DNA of 64,000 bases from Nitrospirales bacterium (GTDB taxonomy: Bacteria; Nitrospirota; Nitrospiria; Nitrospirales; UBA8639), in NCBI GenBank assembly GCA_029261355.1, contig JAJDBM010000049.1, forward strand, positions 62,001 through 126,000, written 5' to 3'. The notes beneath the pieces are model-generated. The model made no database searches. It saw only the letters and a program-made list of their open reading frames with translations, and was not told the origin of the DNA. Made by a program: the position numbers and the translations under genes. Shown piece by piece: positions 26,504 through 36,469 of the stretch (the first letter of the stretch is position 1; each line of letters begins with the position of its first letter).

Positions 26504-27879
26504 GTATCTATGGAGGTTGTCCTTCTGCTCCCGTCGGAAAGCGGTATTGATGGTTGCTTCATTAAGTATATCGCCAATACAATCGCTGGCAATCCCACCA
26601 ACGACGCATAGATAAAGAAATGCACATAACCATATCCGTCAACGATGAATCCGGATAGGCCTCCAAGAAATTTCCCAGGTAAAGTCATGAGTGAACTAAA
26701 CAGGGCATATTGCGTAGCCGTGTAATATCTATTTGTCAAACTCGACAGATATGCAATGAATACAGCGTTCGAAAGTCCACCGCTCAAATTATCGACACTG
26801 ATGACCAGGGTTAACAAGTTTATATCTGGAGTACTAGCCGCCATATATGCAAAAAGAAGATTCGTGACGGCCACCATAATTGCACCGAGTAGTAGTGGCC
26901 GCATGATACCGTATTGCACCACCAGTAGACCTCCGAGTGCTGCACCGCCAATAGTCATAAAAAACCCAAAAATCTTTGTAATGTTGGCAATGACGGGCTT
27001 ACTGAATCCCATGTCGAGATAAAAAGGATTCGCCATCACCCCCATCGTAATGTCACTCAGCCGAAACAAGCTCACAAATACAAGAATCATCAATGCCCAT
27101 CTTCCATTCCGAGCAAAGAAATCAACGAATGGGCAAACGACAGCACCAATAAACCACGCAGATATCTTACGCACATGCTCCGGCCAATGGTGGGACCGGT
27201 TCATGAATTCCAAAACGCGCGTCTCTAATTGAATATCGGCTTTCTTTACGTCATGCGTCGGTTCCCGAATAATAAGAGCAGCAACCAGGCCAACCCCCAT
27301 TAATGATGCCATCACAACGTATGCCATAGACCATGAATAGTACTCGGCAAGATAAAAGGTCCCAGCTCCGGCTACCAGTAAGGCGACTCGATAACCAAGT
27401 ATGTAAGTTGCTGCCATAGCAGCCTGCCGACGTAGGCTCGTTGCTTCAATTCGATACGCGTCAATCGTGATATCCTGTGTAGCGGAAGAAAAAGCGACTA
27501 ACAAAGCAAACCAGGCAATTGCAGTCAGGTTTGTCGCAGGGTTTGCGAATGACATTCCAAACAAACCCAGGGCAATGCCAAACTGAGCGACAACCATCCA
27601 GCTTCGTCGCTGCCCCAACATCCTAGTCAACACTGGTAAGCGTAGACGATCGACAACCGGTGCCCAAAAAAATTTAATCGAATACGTGATGCCCACCCAA
27701 CTGAATAGTCCGATAGCACTTCGCGTCACCTCTTCATCGCGTAGCCATGCAGACAACGTGGAAAAAACCAACAGGAACGGTAAACCTGCCGAAAAACCCA
27801 AAAACAACATACCGAGAACGCGTGGATGTCGATACACCTCCAATGCTTCTCGCCACCTCGATAATGATTGTTTGAACAT
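26482..27879 (-). CDS. ampG: AmpG-family muropeptide MFS transporter
   Basis: 465 residues with about 12-14 membrane helices. AmpG imports GlcNAc-anhydroMurNAc peptides for cell-wall recycling. The N-terminal motif RDEEVTRSAIGLFSWVGITY and the following IKFFWAPVVDRL are characteristic, as are SATQDITIDAYRIE (the AmpG SxTQDIxxDAxR signature) and ISVDNLSGGLSNAVFIAYLS. Start ATG at 27879. The 3' end overlaps the relic of another ampG on the opposite strand. Confidence 0.92.
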   Translation of the reverse strand: MFKQSLSRWREALEVYRHPRVLGMLFLGFSAGLPFLLVFSTLSAWLRDEEVTRSAIGLFSWVGITYSIKFFWAPVVDRLRLPVLTRMLGQRRSWMVVAQFGIALGLFGMSFANPATNLTAIAWFALLVAFSSATQDITIDAYRIEATSLRRQAAMAATYILGYRVALLVAGAGTFYLAEYYSWSMAYVVMASLMGVGLVAALIIREPTHDVKKADIQLETRVLEFMNRSHHWPEHVRKISAWFIGAVVCPFVDFFARNGRWALMILVFVSLFRLSDITMGVMANPFYLDMGFSKPVIANITKIFGFFMTIGGAALGGLLVVQYGIMRPLLLGAIMVAVTNLLFAYMAASTPDINLLTLVISVDNLSGGLSNAVFIAYLSSLTNRYYTATQYALFSSLMTLPGKFLGGLSGFIVDGYGYVHFFIYASLVGLPAIVLAIYLMKQPSIPLSDGSRRTTSIDTQGNLSM

Positions 27880-28247
27880 TGACTTGTTAGCTCCGTCTTC
27901 TACTTTAGTATCCCTGACACATGCATTGAGAACTCATTGGACGTGCAACCTACTGTATCGTTCAATTCACACCTCAAATATACTTTGCCCCATTGAGGCT
28001 TTATATCAATAGACTTAAATCTGAGGAGAGAACCAAGGACTCTGGCAAGAAAACACGTTTATTCAAAATGATATCTCTACGGTTAAAATACTATAGATGA
28101 AGTGTTTGGTCACTTTTCCTGAACAGACCCAGGGATGCATTCCACGATTGAATCACATCAGTGATACACACAATGACACCAAACAGACGTAATGAACCCC
28201 TGAACACAGTTGAGGATCTCATGAAATAATGTCGTGAAGGAATTAAC
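27880..28247. other. Non-coding region
   Basis: About 370 bases between two leftward genes, likely carrying the ampG promoter. No gene, repeat or clear terminator seen. Confidence 0.3.
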
Positions 28248-29045
28248 CTAAAACTTTTTGGGAAACCACGGAATAAAGGCACTCGTCACACGCTGATATT
28301 CTCGATAATCATCACCCCGAGAGGCAAGGGCTTGAGCCTCTGCGAAGGGAATACCGCTCACTTTGAGAAGTGCGCCGATCATGACCACGGGCCCAATCAC
28401 GGTGTACCAACCATAGGGAATCCCAACAGCCATCACGACATAGGAACACCACACCAATCCTTCAAAAAAATAATTGGGGTGACGTGAATACCGCCATAAC
28501 CCATGACGACAGGTTGCCCCAATATTTTTAAGGTTTTGACGAAAATGGCACAATTGATAGTCCGCCAGCGCTTCTCCTGATATAGCCAACAACCAGAGCA
28601 TCATTCCCAAAATTTCGCTCCACGCAAATGGAGGATAGGGATTAATCATGAGAACAAAGAGAGGAATGAAAAGGATCACGACGGCTATGGCTTGTCCTTG
28701 AAAATAGGCAAACACTCCAAATTGCGCCCAGCCTCCCATTTTCCTTCGAATGGTCTGATACCGAGCATCTTCAAATTGGCCATAGATCCGATGAACAAAC
28801 AGGTACCAGGCTAACCGGAATCCATAGATAGCCCCCATTCCGGCGAGCAGACCTCTTCGTAATGGATCACCCTGAAGTATGCTTGCAAGGACGATACTTA
28901 CCACGCCGAATAGCAGGCAAAACCCCAAATCGGCATAACCAGCATTTTGATGAACCCGTTGAACACACCAGAATCCAAACATGACAAGGGCCGCACTCAA
29001 CCACACAGAGACAAGCATGTCAAAGGAAGGAAGAAGGAAGGACAT
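28248..29045 (-). CDS. DUF1295 / steroid 5-alpha-reductase-like membrane protein
   Basis: 265 residues with about six to seven helices. The C-terminal region has the family signature: ALADYQLCHFRQ, then GLWRYSRHPNYFFEGLVWCS and a later DDYREYQRVTSAFIPWFP. The family includes NAD(P)H-dependent reductases of unsaturated lipids and isoprenylcysteine-methyltransferase-like proteins, so a lipid substrate is likely but unknown. Start ATG at 29045. No operon partner apart from a DUF748 gene 114 bases upstream. Confidence 0.88.
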   Translation of the reverse strand: MSFLLPSFDMLVSVWLSAALVMFGFWCVQRVHQNAGYADLGFCLLFGVVSIVLASILQGDPLRRGLLAGMGAIYGFRLAWYLFVHRIYGQFEDARYQTIRRKMGGWAQFGVFAYFQGQAIAVVILFIPLFVLMINPYPPFAWSEILGMMLWLLAISGEALADYQLCHFRQNLKNIGATCRHGLWRYSRHPNYFFEGLVWCSYVVMAVGIPYGWYTVIGPVVMIGALLKVSGIPFAEAQALASRGDDYREYQRVTSAFIPWFPKKF

Positions 29046-29159
29046 ATAGGAAATGAGAAGCGTTTAGGTTAAAACGAAAAGTAAACAATTAAGGGAGTCA
29101 ACGACTCAATAGAATTTGCCAGAGGTATTGATATTATATATTGCACTAGACTCTGTTCA

Positions 29160-32100
29160 TCATGACCCGGCAGTTAATGAAAGGGGGCTGCGTACCAAAT
29201 TCTCTTCGACGTGGGCATTTAACTGAGATTCAATTAAGAAGACTTGTTCTGTAGGGATTTTCCCCTGTTGAATCAGATGATCACGAATCGCTTTCGCACG
29301 CTGCTGCGCTAAAAGCCGAATATCATTTTCGTCCACACCCACGGCATCCAATAATTGACGTTTCATTTGTTCCCAAGGTTCTTGAGCAGGCTCTGGTTCA
29401 CCAGTTGCCTTGGCATTGCCGTCCTGCGCACCTATCACATTTTCTGAGTCCGATTCTGCCTGGTCAACAAGGTCTGATGAGACTTCTAACTTCGCTGCTG
29501 CCTCCTCACCATATTTCTGGACAAAGAGCATACGAGTCAAACGAGGTTGCTCATCAAGCCTCATATCTGTCTCCTCTGCACGTAGCGCATTGAGCTGCCT
29601 CCCAAACTCTACCTCAGCCAATGCTGTCTGATCACCAGTCGGATCGGCTGTCCCCGTGACGTCCAGTCGCAAGGCTGGACGCTCAGTAAGCGCGGTGGCA
29701 AGGGAATTAAGCTTCTCCTGTTCCTTCTCACTCAAGACAGAAGAACCTAGATCAAATTCTACAAACTGCAGATCATCACTCCCCCCCCCAATGAGACCGC
29801 CAACGAGATTGAAGGGCGAAGTCACGGCTTTGGTCAAAAGGTTGATTAACGTTTGGATCAACACCCCACCATAGCTAAAGTCTGGATCATCCAAATTACC
29901 TCGAACAGGCAAATCAATATCAATTTTCCCATGCCGGTCCTTAAGCAGTGCTATCGCCAAAGGCACAGGTAACGAGGTTGCATCGGGACTTCCCGTCTCC
30001 TCCCCCATCGTCATCTGATCAATGAGGATCTTATTTTCTCCTTCCAAGATATGCTCAGCAACCTTGTATTTGAGATCAAGTGAAAGCTTGCCTTTGGTGA
30101 TAGGGTGGCCGGCATATTTCCCGGAGTACGGGGAAACAGCTGTCAAGTCAACATTATTAAAGAGTAAGACCAGGTCTGAGTACGCATCCTTACTGAGCGG
30201 ATTGATTTTCCCCTTCACTTCAAAGGGCGCATATTTATCAACTTTCCCCTTGAGGTCAACATCGGCTTTGGCAATCTGAGCTGAGGATAAACCGGCAATC
30301 GTACCAGTGAGTTCTTGAATACCCGTGAGCACATTTGGCTCTAATGACAAATCAGCAAACTGCGCCGTAGCATTCACAAGACGAACCTGTTTAATATTGA
30401 CCGGCAAGGGATCTTGAGCAGGTTCGGCAGAGTCGGATTGGGAAGGCTCTTCTTTTGGGGATTCTTGAGTCTGAATTGTGCCTGGAGGTGAAAACAACCG
30501 TGAAAAATTCATGGCTCCATCAGCGGCAAGGGTTGCTTTCACAAATGGTTCGGCAAGCTCGATTTCTCCAATCGACACGGTGGTTGGTTCAACATCCAAC
30601 ACCAGTTCTTTCAACGAAAACGATTGGATCTTCAAAAACTCTTCGGTCAATTCAGGATCGTTGGCAACGAACTTATTGAGAGCCACAGACCCTTCATAGT
30701 GGAGAACAGGGGAATTGGTCGGTGCCCCCTGATATCGCATGGTCCCACCCAGATCTAGGGCCCCATCGTTAAGTTCAAATTGCACATACGGGGAAACATA
30801 CGGAAAAAATGGAGCGAGGGCCAAATTAGACAGCATCAGGTCCAGATCAACAATCATGGGCTCCACACCCACGGATCCTTTTATATCAACCTTCCCCTCT
30901 TCGTTTAAGCTCATAACCAACATCACATCAAACGGTTCTTTCAACGTCGTATTCAATCCTGTGACTTGGAGGTCAACTCCTTCAAGGGTGAGCTGTGCGG
31001 GAGTCGCTAACGTCCTATCTTCAAACTGCACAGCATAATTTTGTAAGATGAAATCCTGAACATCTACCACCCATGGTTTTCCAGAAGGCTCTTCAGCAGG
31101 ATCAGGTTTGGCTTTAGGACCTGCATCAGATTCTCGTGCATCAACAGGTGCAAAAAGCTCCTGATAATTCACCACGCCTGTATTCGTAAGCCAAATAGCC
31201 AAGTTTGCATCTTTTGACCTCACAAATGGAATAGTGACCTCCTGTTGGGTAAGATCGACACTGACACCCTCAATATCAAAGGACGGGATCGCGAGCACGG
31301 ACTCCGTATTGCCTTTAGCCGCCAGCTCTAAGTTCGTGACATGAACTTCACCTGCCGACAGTACAACCTCGACGGCTTCATCTCGTGACGTCACCTGATA
31401 CTCGCTACTCACGCTCAACAGCCCCTTCTGTATCTCAAATCGCAATTGATCCTGAAGGTATTGCCAAGGAGTATGGAGATGAAGCCCTGTCAGGGAAATC
31501 TTTCCCGATGAGCTCAATGGATCGACAACCAACGTCCCTTCCCAATGAAGTGTCTCTCCATCTCCAAATTCTGCTGTCACAGCATAAGGATTCTCAGCAT
31601 CTCCACGAGTCGTAAAGTTATTGAGCGTGATATCAATCGGCACAATATCTGTCGAAAACGGAGTAGCCCTGGACTCGTCATGAAACTCAACCATACCCTG
31701 TTCTATAGCCAAATGATGAATTTCAATAGGAGGCAACCCTGCCTCCTCGCCAGATTCTTGAGATGATTCATCAGGTACCTCTTCTGATTCAGATTCCGAA
31801 GAGGTCGTCGGACCAAGCTCGGCAACGTTGAGCGTTCCATCCGGTCGTATCTTCACCAAACCATAGGGTAAGACAAGACTAACTTCTTCAAATGTATAGG
31901 CATCTTGGAAAAGAGAGAAAAATTGAAAGTTGATGAAGAATTCCTGAAATCCAAATATGGGACTTTGATCGTCTTCGTGCACCGCCAACTCATGCACCGT
32001 CAATGACAGGGTAAATGGATTGAATTCAATGTCAGTCACTGAAGATGGCCGTCCAAGCTGTTCTGACAACATGACTGGAAGCTTCGACTTGGCCACCCAA

Positions 32101-32189
32101 GGAATCACCACAAACCCAACAAGAGCATACACGACAAGCAGACTCACAAGTAGTATGAATAGTCTTCTGGTATTTCGAAACAGCGCCAT
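29160..32189 (-). CDS. Large DUF748/AsmA-like envelope protein
   Basis: 1009 residues with one N-terminal membrane helix (LFILLVSLLVVYALVGFVVIP) followed by a long periplasmic beta-rich body. The opening PVMLSEQLGRPSSVTDIEFN and the repeated VDLQVTGLNT/VRLVNATAQFADLSLEPNVL style match DUF748 proteins, relatives of AsmA that may bridge the membranes and move lipids. Pro/Glu/Ser-rich linkers separate the modules. Near the C-terminus a segment with LDVTGTADPTGDQ resembles an OmpA-type peptidoglycan-associated domain, with helices ending in RAKAIRDHLIQQG. Start ATG at 32189 with AGAGGA upstream. Confidence 0.88.
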   Translation of the reverse strand: MALFRNTRRLFILLVSLLVVYALVGFVVIPWVAKSKLPVMLSEQLGRPSSVTDIEFNPFTLSLTVHELAVHEDDQSPIFGFQEFFINFQFFSLFQDAYTFEEVSLVLPYGLVKIRPDGTLNVAELGPTTSSESESEEVPDESSQESGEEAGLPPIEIHHLAIEQGMVEFHDESRATPFSTDIVPIDITLNNFTTRGDAENPYAVTAEFGDGETLHWEGTLVVDPLSSSGKISLTGLHLHTPWQYLQDQLRFEIQKGLLSVSSEYQVTSRDEAVEVVLSAGEVHVTNLELAAKGNTESVLAIPSFDIEGVSVDLTQQEVTIPFVRSKDANLAIWLTNTGVVNYQELFAPVDARESDAGPKAKPDPAEEPSGKPWVVDVQDFILQNYAVQFEDRTLATPAQLTLEGVDLQVTGLNTTLKEPFDVMLVMSLNEEGKVDIKGSVGVEPMIVDLDLMLSNLALAPFFPYVSPYVQFELNDGALDLGGTMRYQGAPTNSPVLHYEGSVALNKFVANDPELTEEFLKIQSFSLKELVLDVEPTTVSIGEIELAEPFVKATLAADGAMNFSRLFSPPGTIQTQESPKEEPSQSDSAEPAQDPLPVNIKQVRLVNATAQFADLSLEPNVLTGIQELTGTIAGLSSAQIAKADVDLKGKVDKYAPFEVKGKINPLSKDAYSDLVLLFNNVDLTAVSPYSGKYAGHPITKGKLSLDLKYKVAEHILEGENKILIDQMTMGEETGSPDATSLPVPLAIALLKDRHGKIDIDLPVRGNLDDPDFSYGGVLIQTLINLLTKAVTSPFNLVGGLIGGGSDDLQFVEFDLGSSVLSEKEQEKLNSLATALTERPALRLDVTGTADPTGDQTALAEVEFGRQLNALRAEETDMRLDEQPRLTRMLFVQKYGEEAAAKLEVSSDLVDQAESDSENVIGAQDGNAKATGEPEPAQEPWEQMKRQLLDAVGVDENDIRLLAQQRAKAIRDHLIQQGKIPTEQVFLIESQLNAHVEENLVRSPLSLTAGS

Positions 32190-32503
32190 GAAGAATCCTC
32201 TAGAAAATAGAATGAAGCTTTATCTCTTAACTTGTTGTCTTAAAAAAATCAAAGCGAGAAACAATGGGACATAGTTTACCACTTTGCAGTACCCAACAAC
32301 AGACTACGATACCTCGCGGCAAAGACATTGCTTCCATGTAAGTGATAGACAAAAAATTCGAGCATCAAAACTTTCAACAAACCGGATAGCCCATCTTTAC
32401 TCTTCACACTTCTACTCCTATCCCGTACAATCAATCAGCATGAGAGAAGCATCGGGGGAAGAGTCACATAGGTCCTCACTCATAAGGTTCAGCCTCATAA
32501 CAT
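32190..32503. other. Intergenic region between divergent DUF748 and mscS genes
   Basis: About 315 bases without a supported gene. It should contain both promoters; none is convincing by eye. Confidence 0.3.
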
Positions 32504-33589
32504 ATGATTGAACTCATCGACCAACTACTTGGCGCTCTTCCTCAAGTTATTCCCACGCTTGCCGTCATTACAATCGTTGTCATAGTTCTCTGGGCTGCAG
32601 ACTGGGCACTTCTGCGTCGGAGGGAAAATCTTGGAGAAGAAGCACGCTTTCCGAGAAGAATCGTCATGTTGGTTCTCACGGGAATTGGCCTCCTCCTTAT
32701 CTTTCTTGCCCTTCCTGTCAGTCCTGATACCCGAGGCCAACTGTTTGGCATCGTGGGATTGATCTTCAGCGCCATCATTGCCCTCTCATCAACAACCTTT
32801 GTGTCAAACGCCATGGCAGGGTTTATGCTTCGAGGCGTCCGAAGTTTTCGTCCCGGCGACTTCATTAAGGTGGGAGAACAGTTTGGACGCGTGACTGAAC
32901 GCGGACTCTTTCATACAGAGATCCAAACGGAAGATCGCGACTTAACTACGTTGCCAAATTTATTTTTAGTTTCCCACCCCATCACTGTCGTACATTCATC
33001 TGGCACCATTGTTTCTGCCTCGGTATCCCTCGGATATGACATCCCACATGAACGTATCGAACAGTTACTCAAAGAAGCGGCCATAGCAGCCAAGCTTCAA
33101 GAGCCATTTGTCCAAATTAAGGAACTTGGCGATTTCTCTGTTACCTATCGGATTGCAGGATTTCTCCCAGAGGTGAACCACCTGCTCACCACACGTTCAA
33201 AACTCCGAAAAATGATGCTCCGCTCTCTTCACGAAGCAGATGTTGAAATTGTCTCTCCAACATTCATGACCCAGCGCCGCGTGGAGGGAGGTGCACGCAC
33301 ATTGCCGCTGAAACCTTCCTTAAGGGGCCATCATAACATCCATCTTGAGGATGGCCTGCCAGAAGATCTCATTTTTGATAAAGCAGAGCAAAAAAAGAAA
33401 GGAGAGGAATTACGACGTGAATGCGAGGACCTCAGAATTAGCATCAATAACCTTAAAGCTTCTTGCAAAACGCCTGACCAAGATACCGCTGAAACCGCAC
33501 GGCTTCAACGTCAAATCTATCGTGCAACGACTCGAATTGATGCCATCACAAAATACTTAGCACTCGTTGAAAAAACAGATAAAGAATAA
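32504..33589 (+). CDS. Mechanosensitive ion channel (MscS family)
   Basis: 361 residues. Helices at about 10-30, 50-70 and 80-115 are followed by the pore helix/beta-domain signature: SSTTFVSNAMAGFMLRGVRS, then FRPGDFIKVGEQFGRVTERG, and TLPNLFLVSHPITVVHSSG. The channel opens on membrane tension to release osmolytes. After the MscS domain there is a coiled-coil C-terminal tail of about 70 residues (KKKGEELRRECEDLRISIN), not found in short MscS. Start ATG at 32504. Confidence 0.9.
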   Translation: MIELIDQLLGALPQVIPTLAVITIVVIVLWAADWALLRRRENLGEEARFPRRIVMLVLTGIGLLLIFLALPVSPDTRGQLFGIVGLIFSAIIALSSTTFVSNAMAGFMLRGVRSFRPGDFIKVGEQFGRVTERGLFHTEIQTEDRDLTTLPNLFLVSHPITVVHSSGTIVSASVSLGYDIPHERIEQLLKEAAIAAKLQEPFVQIKELGDFSVTYRIAGFLPEVNHLLTTRSKLRKMMLRSLHEADVEIVSPTFMTQRRVEGGARTLPLKPSLRGHHNIHLEDGLPEDLIFDKAEQKKKGEELRRECEDLRISINNLKASCKTPDQDTAETARLQRQIYRATTRIDAITKYLALVEKTDKE

Positions 33590-33814
33590 TTACCCCTTTG
33601 CTCAATATCCACTTTTCGCAACACTCTCTGCCTTACATGTGTAGAAACTGGTTGATGTGCAATCACCACCATCAATAAGTTATGATAATAAAAGCACGAG
33701 ATCTATTGATAGAAAATCTCAAATTGTGTGAATCCCCCCGCTTTTAGTACAGACTCCCTCATTCAAGCTTGCTTACAAGGCAAGAATATTGAACCCCAAA
33801 TCATGGAGGGAAAA

Positions 33815-34513
33815 ATGGACACATCAAACTCAGAAACAATATCTTCACGCTTTCAGCTTGGCGGGTTCAAGATACTAGGAATTATTGGCCTTGTGATCTT
33901 CGTCTCAGTTGTCCTAACCGCATGGTGGATGAATAAGAATATTTATGCCGCCCCCTTTACACCAACACAATTGACGACACCAGAGCAGCAAGTGCTTGAT
34001 GCCAAGATGGCTCAGCTAACAGATGAGCCCAAGCAACCTATTGATTCCACCGAGACAAAACCTACAGAGGCTCCCTCTTCTGGGCCATTGAACCCGGAAC
34101 CCTACTCTGAGGATGAGTCAAAAAGAGAAATTCATCTTTCTGAAAAAGAGCTCAACGCGCTGATAGCAAAAGACCCAGAAACAGCAAAATATGTGGCTGT
34201 GGACTTGGCCAAGGATCTTATCAGTGTGAAGTTATTAGTTCCGATGGACCAAGACCTCCCTTTGCTTGGCGGAAAAACACTAAAGCTCAACTTTGGAGTT
34301 GTCATCAAGTACAACAATCATAAACCTGTCGTTGCCATTCGAGGCATGAGCCTTGGTGGCGTACCACTCCCCCAATCATGGTGGGGCGATATAAAAAACG
34401 TGAATTTGGTCGAAACGTTTAGTGCCGAAGGAGGATTTTGGGATCAATTTTCAAAGGGGGTTGAGCATATTAGCGTGCATGAAGGTCAATTTCGAGTTAA
34501 ATTAAAAGAATAG
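33815..34513 (+). CDS. Membrane-anchored protein of unknown function
   Basis: About 232 residues: a short cytoplasmic start, one helix (ILGIIGLVIFVSVVLTAWWM), a Pro/Thr/Glu-rich linker, then a globular domain from about residue 105. The domain has LSEKELNALIAKDPETAKY, the hydrophobic LISVKLLVPMDQDLPLLGGK, and MSLGGVPLPQSWWG. I recognise the pattern as recurring in environmental Gram-negative genomes but know no function. Start chosen at the ATG at 33815 because GGAGGG lies four bases upstream; the frame opens earlier at 33728. Confidence 0.65.
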   Translation: MDTSNSETISSRFQLGGFKILGIIGLVIFVSVVLTAWWMNKNIYAAPFTPTQLTTPEQQVLDAKMAQLTDEPKQPIDSTETKPTEAPSSGPLNPEPYSEDESKREIHLSEKELNALIAKDPETAKYVAVDLAKDLISVKLLVPMDQDLPLLGGKTLKLNFGVVIKYNNHKPVVAIRGMSLGGVPLPQSWWGDIKNVNLVETFSAEGGFWDQFSKGVEHISVHEGQFRVKLKE

Positions 34514-34835
34514 TCTCCCACTTCCGCAAGGAATAATGATGAAGAACAGTCCAACACCAAGGCACTCAACAAAGTTCTCCCTAATGGTATATAATAGAGA
34601 TAGGAACAGGCCTTGTGAATTATCAACTGGTGACCATTAAAAACTATCGTTGTCTGCCTGAGTAACCACCTGCTTATGCTTTATTGGATTCTTCAGCCGT
34701 CTGTAAGATCTATACAAGCCGTCCAAATGCCACAGAGAAGGCATCTCCTTCAAACATCAGCAGTGCTAGTCATCGTCTATAGGTATTTGGCCTTTTTTCA
34801 CTCTCTACTTGTTCCAAATTTCAAGAAAGGCAGCC
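34514..34835. other. Non-coding region
   Basis: About 320 bases between two rightward genes; no supported gene or clear terminator. It may hold the promoter of the EcsC-like gene. Confidence 0.3.
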
Positions 34836-35672
34836 ATGACGCTTAGCGTAGAAGACCAAGAAGCACTTGAACGAGCATACAGCCTCCTCGAACATCCCAG
34901 CTTTGCCGCCAAGGTAACCAATATCATTGGAACACCAGTAGAAAAAGCCCTTTCGGTGTTACCAGATAACTGGTCAGACAAGTTGATGACCTCAACAAAA
35001 GGCGCCTTATCACGGGCACTCGACGTGGCTGTCGCCACAATGAATTATCAACATGCCGGAGAAGCTTCGAATACTGTACATAAGGTCTTCACATCGATTA
35101 GCGGAGCATTGGGTGGAGCATTTGGACTTGGAGGTCTCGCAGTAGAACTGCCGATCTCAACGACGATCATGCTTCGATCAATCGCGGACATTGCTCGAAG
35201 CGAAGGCGAAAATATTTTGGAGGTTGAAACAAAGCTCTCATGCCTTGAAGTCTTTGCACTAGGTGGACCGGCTCAAACCGACGATGGATCTGAAACAGGA
35301 TACTTTGCAGTCCGAACGGCACTGGGTGCGGCGGTCTCTGAAGCAGCCAAATATATAACTGAGCGAGGCATGGCAGAAACGGGAGCTCCTGGGCTCGTTC
35401 GACTCGTCACGCAAATCGCCTCACGCTACAGCATTCAGGTTTCCGAGAAGGCTGCCGCACAAGCCATCCCCATTATTGGCGCAGCTGGTGGTGCCACCGT
35501 CAATCTGCTGTTCATTAATCATTTTCAAGATGTCGCTCGTGGCCATTTCACCGTCAGACGACTTGAACGTACATACGATCCGGACACAATCAAGTCTGCG
35601 TATGAGGCCCTTGGCCTCATTGAACGACAGGCCAAGGAACAAACAGCCTCACAGTCTGACACCTCCCGTTAA
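34836..35672 (+). CDS. EcsC-family protein
   Basis: 278 residues. The EcsC family, named after a protein encoded with an ABC exporter in Bacillus, is of unknown function. Seen here: VEDQEALERAYSLLEHPSFA, the Gly-rich ISGALGGAFGLGGLAVELPI hydrophobic hairpin, then STTIMLRSIADIARSEGE, and VNLLFINHFQDVARGHFTVR at the C-terminus. Start at the ATG at 34836, after AAGAAAGG; the frame also opens at 34809. No ABC transporter is adjacent. Confidence 0.9.
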   Translation: MTLSVEDQEALERAYSLLEHPSFAAKVTNIIGTPVEKALSVLPDNWSDKLMTSTKGALSRALDVAVATMNYQHAGEASNTVHKVFTSISGALGGAFGLGGLAVELPISTTIMLRSIADIARSEGENILEVETKLSCLEVFALGGPAQTDDGSETGYFAVRTALGAAVSEAAKYITERGMAETGAPGLVRLVTQIASRYSIQVSEKAAAQAIPIIGAAGGATVNLLFINHFQDVARGHFTVRRLERTYDPDTIKSAYEALGLIERQAKEQTASQSDTSR

Positions 35673-35875
35673 CCCCTCGCTGCACAACAGATGGGCTCAA
35701 TTCCCAAATCATTAATCATATTTTGCTCCTGCATGCTTAGCCAGAAAAATGGACCAAGAATATATTGAGGTATTTCCAGGGTTTTGCGTGGGAAGACGTC
35801 GTGCAATACCAATGAATGTTTACGTATCGAATAGCGAATGTGACTAGTTCGGGTTTTTGTTAAAAGCCGATATGT

Positions 35876-36469
35876 CTAACGCCCGAAAGCGGCAATCCAC
35901 GGATCTTGATTTAATACCCACAGATAAAAAAATGTTCCCAGCCAGCCGTGGTATACGCCAAGCACCCAAAGGTTTCGATGTTGGAAGTAACACGGAATAA
36001 AGGCACATCCCATTATCCCAGTTGCCAACATCAACCATCCCTCGGGGAAATGGGCAACAGAAAAAAGGCAGGCCCCCAGCAATACAACGAATCCAAGACC
36101 AGCAGAAGGAAACAAATTCCTGAGATTGGCCACACCTAATGCCTGGACGAGAAACTGCTGCAGCACTCCCCACATCGGATACAACAGCAACAGAATGATA
36201 ATGTGCTCATTCCATAGATCACGTCCAAAAGTAATAGCAAACACAGCCATACTCACCATCGTTAGAAGAAACAAGATAGTGGGCCAAAACAGAGAAGCGT
36301 ACAAATTATCTACTCGAAATCCCCATCGTCTCCAAAGACCAGGGTTTTGCCACACCCTCCATCCGATATAAGTTCCCCAACTCACACTAGCTAGAGCAAT
36401 AAAAAATCCTTTGGCATCGAATGTCTGGAAGACGACATGAGACAGCCCAGTAACAACGACTGCTCCCAA
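35876..36469 (-). CDS. CPBP-like intramembrane protein without the EExxR motif
   Basis: 197 residues with five to six helices. The end resembles the CPBP/Abi membrane protease family: FSVAHFPEGWLM, then a later GVYHGWLGT with the two His. The helix that normally carries EExxR reads PMWGVLQQFLVQALGVAN, so the glutamates are replaced by Gln and protease activity is doubtful. The start is unclear. A TTG at 36469 opens the frame. Upstream the frame continues to a TAA, beyond which an ATG runs in the same frame (MEMLSQWKGL). A nonsense or frameshift change at the N-terminus is possible. Confidence 0.6.
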   Translation of the reverse strand: MGAVVVTGLSHVVFQTFDAKGFFIALASVSWGTYIGWRVWQNPGLWRRWGFRVDNLYASLFWPTILFLLTMVSMAVFAITFGRDLWNEHIIILLLLYPMWGVLQQFLVQALGVANLRNLFPSAGLGFVVLLGACLFSVAHFPEGWLMLATGIMGCAFIPCYFQHRNLWVLGVYHGWLGTFFYLWVLNQDPWIAAFGR